From positions 1 through 47,673 of the forward strand of contig CALUXS010000012.1 in NCBI GenBank assembly GCA_944324805.1: a stretch of 47,673 nt of DNA, in the 5' to 3' direction. This DNA is from an uncultured Acholeplasmatales bacterium. Its GTDB lineage: Bacteria > Bacillota_I > Bacilli_A > Acholeplasmatales > Anaeroplasmataceae. Of the stretch, positions 43,980 to 47,673 are shown piece by piece. The notes beneath the pieces were generated by a model, which ran no database searches, was not told where the DNA came from, and saw nothing but the letters and a program-made list of their open reading frames with translations. Every line of letters begins with the position of its first letter. Position 1 is the first letter of the stretch. The position numbers and the translations under genes were made by a program.

Positions 43980-45005
43980 ATGGCAAAAGTTGTTACATTA
44001 GGCGAAATTATGTTAAGATTATCTACTCCAGGTAATACTCGTTTCGTTCAATCAGATTCATTTGATGTAGTTTATGGAGGAGGAGAAGCAAACGTTGCAG
44101 TAAGTTGTGCTAACTATGGACACGATGCATACTTCGTAACAAAATTACCTACTCATGAAATTGGTCAATCTGCAGTTAATGCATTACGTAAGTATGGTGT
44201 TAATACAAAGTATATTACTCGTGGTGGCGATAGAGTTGGTATCTACTATCTTGAAACAGGTGCTTCTATGCGTCCTTCAAAAGTAATTTATGACCGTGCT
44301 AATAGCGCAATTGCTGAAGCTAATCCTGAAGATTTTGACTTCGATGCAATTATGGAAGGTGCTGATTGGTTCCACTGGTCAGGTATCACTCCTGCTATTT
44401 CTGATAAAGCTGCTGAATTAACTAGATTAGCATGTGAGGCTGCAAAACGTCATGGTGTTACAGTTTCTGTAGACTTAAATTTCCGTAAAAAATTATGGAC
44501 ATCTGAAAAAGCAATTTCAATTATGCGTCCTTTAATGCAATATGTTGATGTATGTATTGGTAATGAAGAAGATGCAGAATTATGTTTAGGTTTCAAACCA
44601 GAAGCTGATGTTGAAGGTGGAAAAACTGATGCTGAAGGATATAAGACAATTTTCAAACAAATGGCTGAAAAATTTGGTTTCAAGTATGTAGTATCTACAT
44701 TACGTGAATCTTTCTCTGCTACTCACAATGGTTGGAAAGCATTAATTTATAATGGTAAAGAATTCTATGCTTCTAAGCGTTATGATATTAACCCAATTAT
44801 CGACCGTGTTGGTGGCGGTGATTCTTTCTCAGGTGGTTTGATTCATGGTTTATTAACATATCCAAATGATCAAGGAAAGGCATTAGAATTTGCTGTAGCA
44901 GCATCTGCATTAAAGCATACAATTAATGGTGATTTCAACTTAGTATCTGAAGCTGAAGTTAATGCACTTGCTGGTGGCGACGCAAGTGGACGTGTTCAAC
45001 GTTAA
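43980..45005 (+). CDS. kdgK: 2-dehydro-3-deoxygluconokinase (KDG kinase)
   Basis: Phosphorylates KDG to KDPG. A 341-residue PfkB kinase with GGGEANVAV at 33-41, RPSKVIYDR at 98-106, GNEEDAE at 194-200 and DRVGGGDSF near 269-277. These are the expected KdgK features, so this is the better candidate of the two for the real KDG kinase. A hairpin at 45014-45039 follows. Confidence 0.88.
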   Translation: MAKVVTLGEIMLRLSTPGNTRFVQSDSFDVVYGGGEANVAVSCANYGHDAYFVTKLPTHEIGQSAVNALRKYGVNTKYITRGGDRVGIYYLETGASMRPSKVIYDRANSAIAEANPEDFDFDAIMEGADWFHWSGITPAISDKAAELTRLACEAAKRHGVTVSVDLNFRKKLWTSEKAISIMRPLMQYVDVCIGNEEDAELCLGFKPEADVEGGKTDAEGYKTIFKQMAEKFGFKYVVSTLRESFSATHNGWKALIYNGKEFYASKRYDINPIIDRVGGGDSFSGGLIHGLLTYPNDQGKALEFAVAASALKHTINGDFNLVSEAEVNALAGGDASGRVQR

Positions 45006-45013
45006 TCTATAAG

Positions 45014-45043
45014 AGTGCTATGCCGAAAGTCATAGCACTTTTC
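45014..45043 (+). terminator. hairpin after kdgK
   Basis: A perfect 9-bp stem, 45014-45022 with 45031-45039, but only a short T-run. Probably a partial terminator or mRNA-stabilising hairpin inside the operon, since the next gene follows after 20 bases. Confidence 0.5.
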
Positions 45044-45062
45044 CTAATTTAAGGAGGATTAT

Positions 45063-45908
45063 ATGAATTATTTTACTTTATCTAACGGAGTAAAGATTCC
45101 TGGCGTTGGGCTAGGTACATTTAAAGCTGAAAATGGTGATGAATGCTACGAGGCTGTTTTGGCAGCCTTGAAAGCTGGCTATAGGCATATTGATACTGCA
45201 ATGGGATATGGAAATGAAGAAAGTGTTGGGCGTGCAATTAAAGATAGTGGTATTCCTAGGGAAGAAATATTTATAACTACTAAACTATTTCCTGGAAAAC
45301 CTGGATACAATAGTGCTAAAACTAATCTTGAAAAGGCTTTAAAGCGCCTTGGAACTAACTATGTTGACTTATACCTAATGCATTGGCCTAGCAATAATTA
45401 TTCAGTAAATCTTCATACATGGAAAGCATTTGAAGAATTATATGAGGAAGGAAAGGCTAGAGCTATTGGGGTATCAAATTTTAAGATACACCATTTAGAA
45501 CATTTATTACCTTCGGTTAAAATTAAACCAATGATTAATCAAGTTGAATTGCACCCATTTTTGACACAAAAGCCACTTCAAAATTTTTTGGAGAAAAATG
45601 GCATTTTGTTAGAATCATATGGACCTTTTGCTAAGGGAATGGTATTTGAAAATGAATGTTTAGCTGAATTGGCAAAAAAATATAATAAATCTATAGCAAA
45701 TATTGTTGTCCGTTATGGAATTCAAAGAAATGTTGTTATGATACCAAAGTCAGTAACAATCGATAGAATCATTAAAAATTTTGATGTTTTTGATTTTGAA
45801 CTATCTAGTGAAGATGTTGAGTGTATAGATAAACTTAATTTAGGAAGACGTTTATATACTGATCCTGATAATGCTCCTTTTGTTCCAATGGAGGAAATTG
45901 AAGAATGA
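45063..45908 (+). CDS. aldo/keto reductase
   Basis: NADPH-dependent oxidoreductase of the AKR superfamily, 281 residues. The full catalytic tetrad is present: Asp44, Tyr49 (DTAMGYGN), Lys74 (TTKLF) and His107 (LMHWP), plus the IPKS cofactor segment near 238-241. An AAGGAGG site precedes the start. In this operon it may reduce a uronate or other sugar carbonyl, but the substrate cannot be read from the sequence. It overlaps the next gene by four bases. Confidence 0.88.
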   Translation: MNYFTLSNGVKIPGVGLGTFKAENGDECYEAVLAALKAGYRHIDTAMGYGNEESVGRAIKDSGIPREEIFITTKLFPGKPGYNSAKTNLEKALKRLGTNYVDLYLMHWPSNNYSVNLHTWKAFEELYEEGKARAIGVSNFKIHHLEHLLPSVKIKPMINQVELHPFLTQKPLQNFLEKNGILLESYGPFAKGMVFENECLAELAKKYNKSIANIVVRYGIQRNVVMIPKSVTIDRIIKNFDVFDFELSSEDVECIDKLNLGRRLYTDPDNAPFVPMEEIEE

Positions 45909-46750
45909 AATTAGGAGTTAGATTGCATGATTTGGGAAGAAATACTCCAGAAATTTTAGCAAAAAAAGTAAAAGAGATTGGCTTTGATGGTATACAATTA
46001 GTATGTAATAAAGCTTTATTAGGAGAGGAAAAATTACCAACTGTTCTAAATAAAGAGAAAATTGATTCCATAAAAGAAGCTTTTAAAAAGGAAAATATAG
46101 AAATATTTATGCTAGGAGCATATTTCAATCCTGTACATTCAAATCCTGATAAAGTAAGATTAGGTTTTGAAAACTTTGCTAATTTTCTTAAGTATGAGAA
46201 CTGTTTTGGTGCTGATTTTGTAGGAAGTGAAACAGGTTCTTTCAGTGACGAACCTTGGGTTTATCACCCTACTAATAGAACTGAAGAAGGATTTCAAAAG
46301 ATGTTATCTGTTTTCAAAGATTTGGCTAAGGTGGCAGAAAAATATAATGCAAAAATGGCTTTAGAAGGTGCATATGGACATGTATGCTATAAGCCAGAAG
46401 TATTAAAGCGTCTTTATGAAGAAATAGGTTCTAATTCAGTATATTATATAGTTGATTTATATAATTATTTATCAATTGATAACTATGAAAATTATTTAGA
46501 TATTTTGAAGAATGCTATTGATACTTTAAAAGATAGAGTAGTTATTTTTCATTTAAAGGATTTTATAGTTATAGATGGTAAATTAAAACAAGTTGATTTA
46601 GGAAAAGGTATTTTAGATTACCACAAAGTTTTAAAAATGATGCTAGATTCATGCCCTGATGCTTATTATATCTTTGAGGGTGTAAGTGCTGATGGAATGG
46701 AAGAAAGTTATAAATTTATTAAAAAAATTGAAAGCGAGGTAAGAAGATGA
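45905..46750 (+). CDS. sugar-phosphate isomerase/epimerase-like TIM barrel
   Basis: A 281-residue protein of the xylose-isomerase-like/AP endonuclease 2 TIM-barrel superfamily. Likely metal ligands are a Glu in ALEGAYGH near residue 154, an Asp in IVDLYNYL near 183, a His in FHLKD near 218, and a Glu near the end in FEGVS. The substrate is unknown; a uronate or ketose epimerase is a fair guess. It overlaps both neighbours by four bases, so it is tightly coupled. Confidence 0.78.
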   Translation: MKLGVRLHDLGRNTPEILAKKVKEIGFDGIQLVCNKALLGEEKLPTVLNKEKIDSIKEAFKKENIEIFMLGAYFNPVHSNPDKVRLGFENFANFLKYENCFGADFVGSETGSFSDEPWVYHPTNRTEEGFQKMLSVFKDLAKVAEKYNAKMALEGAYGHVCYKPEVLKRLYEEIGSNSVYYIVDLYNYLSIDNYENYLDILKNAIDTLKDRVVIFHLKDFIVIDGKLKQVDLGKGILDYHKVLKMMLDSCPDAYYIFEGVSADGMEESYKFIKKIESEVRR

Positions 46751-47583
46751 AATTAGAAGTACGTTATGCTAACCATCCAGCTGATTCAAAAAAATATGAT
46801 ACAGCTGAATTGCGTAAACATTATTTAATGGAAAAAGTTTTTGAAAAAGATGAAATTTTACTTGTATATTCACATCAAGATAGAATTATTGCTGGTGGTG
46901 TAATGCCTGTAACAAAAACTTTAAAGCTTGAAACTAATGATGCTTTACGTGCTAAATATTTCTTAGAGCGTAGAGAATTAGGTATCATCAATATAGGTGG
47001 AGCTGGTATTGTAAAGCTTGATGGTGAAACATACAATGTTAAATCTAATGATGGTTTATATGTTGGTATGGGTACTGTAGATGTAGAATTTTCATCAGTG
47101 GATGAAAATAATCCTGCAAAATTCTATATTGCATCTGCCCCTGCTCACAAAACATATCCTACATACTATATTGATTTTGAAAAGGCAAATCATCGACCAT
47201 GTGGAGATGCAAAAACACTTAATAAACGTGTTATTAATCAATACATTCACCCTGATGTATGTCAATCATGTCAATTAGCTATGGGAATGACAAATCTTGA
47301 AGAAGGTAGTGGCTGGAATACTATGCCTTCGCATACACATGAAAGAAGAATGGAAGTATATTTCTATTTTGATATACCACAGGATAATATTGTATTCCAC
47401 ATGATGGGGGAACCTACTGAAACACGTCATATTGTAATGCACAATGAAGAACTAGTTATATCACCAAGTTGGAGCATTCATTCAGGTATTGGTACATCAA
47501 ATTATTCATTCATTTGGGCAATGTGTGGCGAAAATCAAGATTTTGATGATATGGACAATATTAAAAACGTTGATTTAAGATAA
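46747..47583 (+). CDS. kduI: 5-dehydro-4-deoxy-D-glucuronate isomerase
   Basis: Zinc isomerase that turns 5-keto-4-deoxyuronate, released from unsaturated uronates, into 2,5-diketo-3-deoxygluconate. The zinc ligands His196, His198, Glu203 and His245 are all present at the positions known in the Escherichia coli enzyme, and the length (278 residues) is the same. The next gene is a KduD-like dehydrogenase, the next step. Confidence 0.95.
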   Translation: MKLEVRYANHPADSKKYDTAELRKHYLMEKVFEKDEILLVYSHQDRIIAGGVMPVTKTLKLETNDALRAKYFLERRELGIINIGGAGIVKLDGETYNVKSNDGLYVGMGTVDVEFSSVDENNPAKFYIASAPAHKTYPTYYIDFEKANHRPCGDAKTLNKRVINQYIHPDVCQSCQLAMGMTNLEEGSGWNTMPSHTHERRMEVYFYFDIPQDNIVFHMMGEPTETRHIVMHNEELVISPSWSIHSGIGTSNYSFIWAMCGENQDFDDMDNIKNVDLR

Positions 47584-47600
47584 TAAAGGAGAAAAGAAAT

Positions 47601-47673
47601 ATGGAAATGAAAGATTTTAGACTAGATGGAAAAGTTGCATTAGTAACAGGCGCATCATATGGAATTGGTTTTG
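47601..47673 (+). CDS. kduD: SDR oxidoreductase, probably KduD (partial)
   Basis: The first 24 residues of a short-chain dehydrogenase, cut by the window edge. The cofactor motif TGASYGIG is at 16-23. An AAGGAG site precedes the ATG at 47601. Its place after kduI suggests 2-deoxy-D-gluconate 3-dehydrogenase, which reduces 2,5-diketo-3-deoxygluconate to KDG; a gluconate 5-dehydrogenase is the alternative. Confidence 0.75.
   Translation, partial: MEMKDFRLDGKVALVTGASYGIGF

Noticed and set aside
45835-46128. A 97-residue minus-strand reading frame across the AKR/TIM-barrel junction
   Set aside because: It is opposite two well-supported genes, lacks a ribosome binding site and resembles no known protein; the same holds for the other long antisense frames in the window.
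1-47673. Mycoplasma-type genetic code (TGA as Trp)
   Set aside because: ribF and parE end in TGA at the expected family length, and conserved Trp residues are coded by TGG.
1-47673. CRISPR arrays, tRNA or rRNA genes
   Set aside because: No regularly spaced direct repeats were seen, and no cloverleaf with the GTTCRA-type T-loop was recognised in the intergenic gaps.

Overview
The window is about 47.7 kb of AT-rich DNA from the chromosome of a low-GC Gram-positive bacterium (Bacillota). The signs are AGGAGG-type ribosome binding sites, a PyrR-type attenuator, a valine T-box, an L27 protein with a cleavable N-terminus next to its protease Prp, plsY divergent from parE-parC, and a class 1B PyrD/PyrK pair. 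The flavodiiron protein and clostridial-type ferredoxin point to an anaerobe or microaerophile. TGA is used as a stop (ribF and parE end on it) and Trp is TGG, so this is the standard code, not the Mycoplasma code. I would guess Bacilli in the broad sense (Erysipelotrichia or an Acholeplasma-like relative) but cannot name a species.

Layout. 1-1670: an inverted repeat, then two overlapping tRNA-modification genes (ttcA-like, tcdA). 1680-11943: a complete de novo UMP operon behind a PyrR-type attenuator, pyrB-pyrC-carA-carB-pyrK-pyrD-[MgtC-like]-pyrF-pyrE, closed by a terminator. 12009-13890: a five-helix membrane protein and a family 4 glycosyltransferase. 13912-16445: truB-ribF-darA, then rpsO with its own promoter, structured leader and terminator. 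16457-19804: a two-gene ABC exporter of the MacB/FtsX type. 19816-25175: a valine T-box that first reads a GNAT acetyltransferase gene, then valS-folC and radC. 25216-27905: an M28 peptidase, a flavodiiron protein and a convergent ferredoxin. 28118-37199: a YneF-like protein, plsY, parE-parC, a small membrane protein, a MATE exporter and two membrane proteins, one of the DUF697 type. 37218-39656: rplU-prp-rpmA-obgE. 39880-40418: a badly decayed IS3-family transposase remnant. 40503-47673: a lone PTS IIC-like gene divergent from a uronate-catabolic operon that runs off the right edge.

How the genes work together. The pyr operon covers all enzymes from carbamoyl phosphate to UMP; the regulator PyrR implied by the leader is not in this window. 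The right-hand operon encodes KduI, the start of a KduD-like SDR, two KDG-kinase-like proteins and a KDPG aldolase, which together turn unsaturated-uronate products (from pectin or glycosaminoglycans) into pyruvate and glyceraldehyde 3-phosphate. A YhcH-family protein, an aldo-keto reductase and a TIM-barrel isomerase accompany them. The points most worth a second look are the MgtC-like gene with its own candidate promoter inside the pyr operon, the acetyltransferase placed between a T-box and valS, the diverged member of the KDG-kinase pair, and the putative shared operator between the PTS IIC gene and the uronate operon. Most of the window is conserved housekeeping sequence, and I did not see a clearly new multi-gene defence or mobile system.
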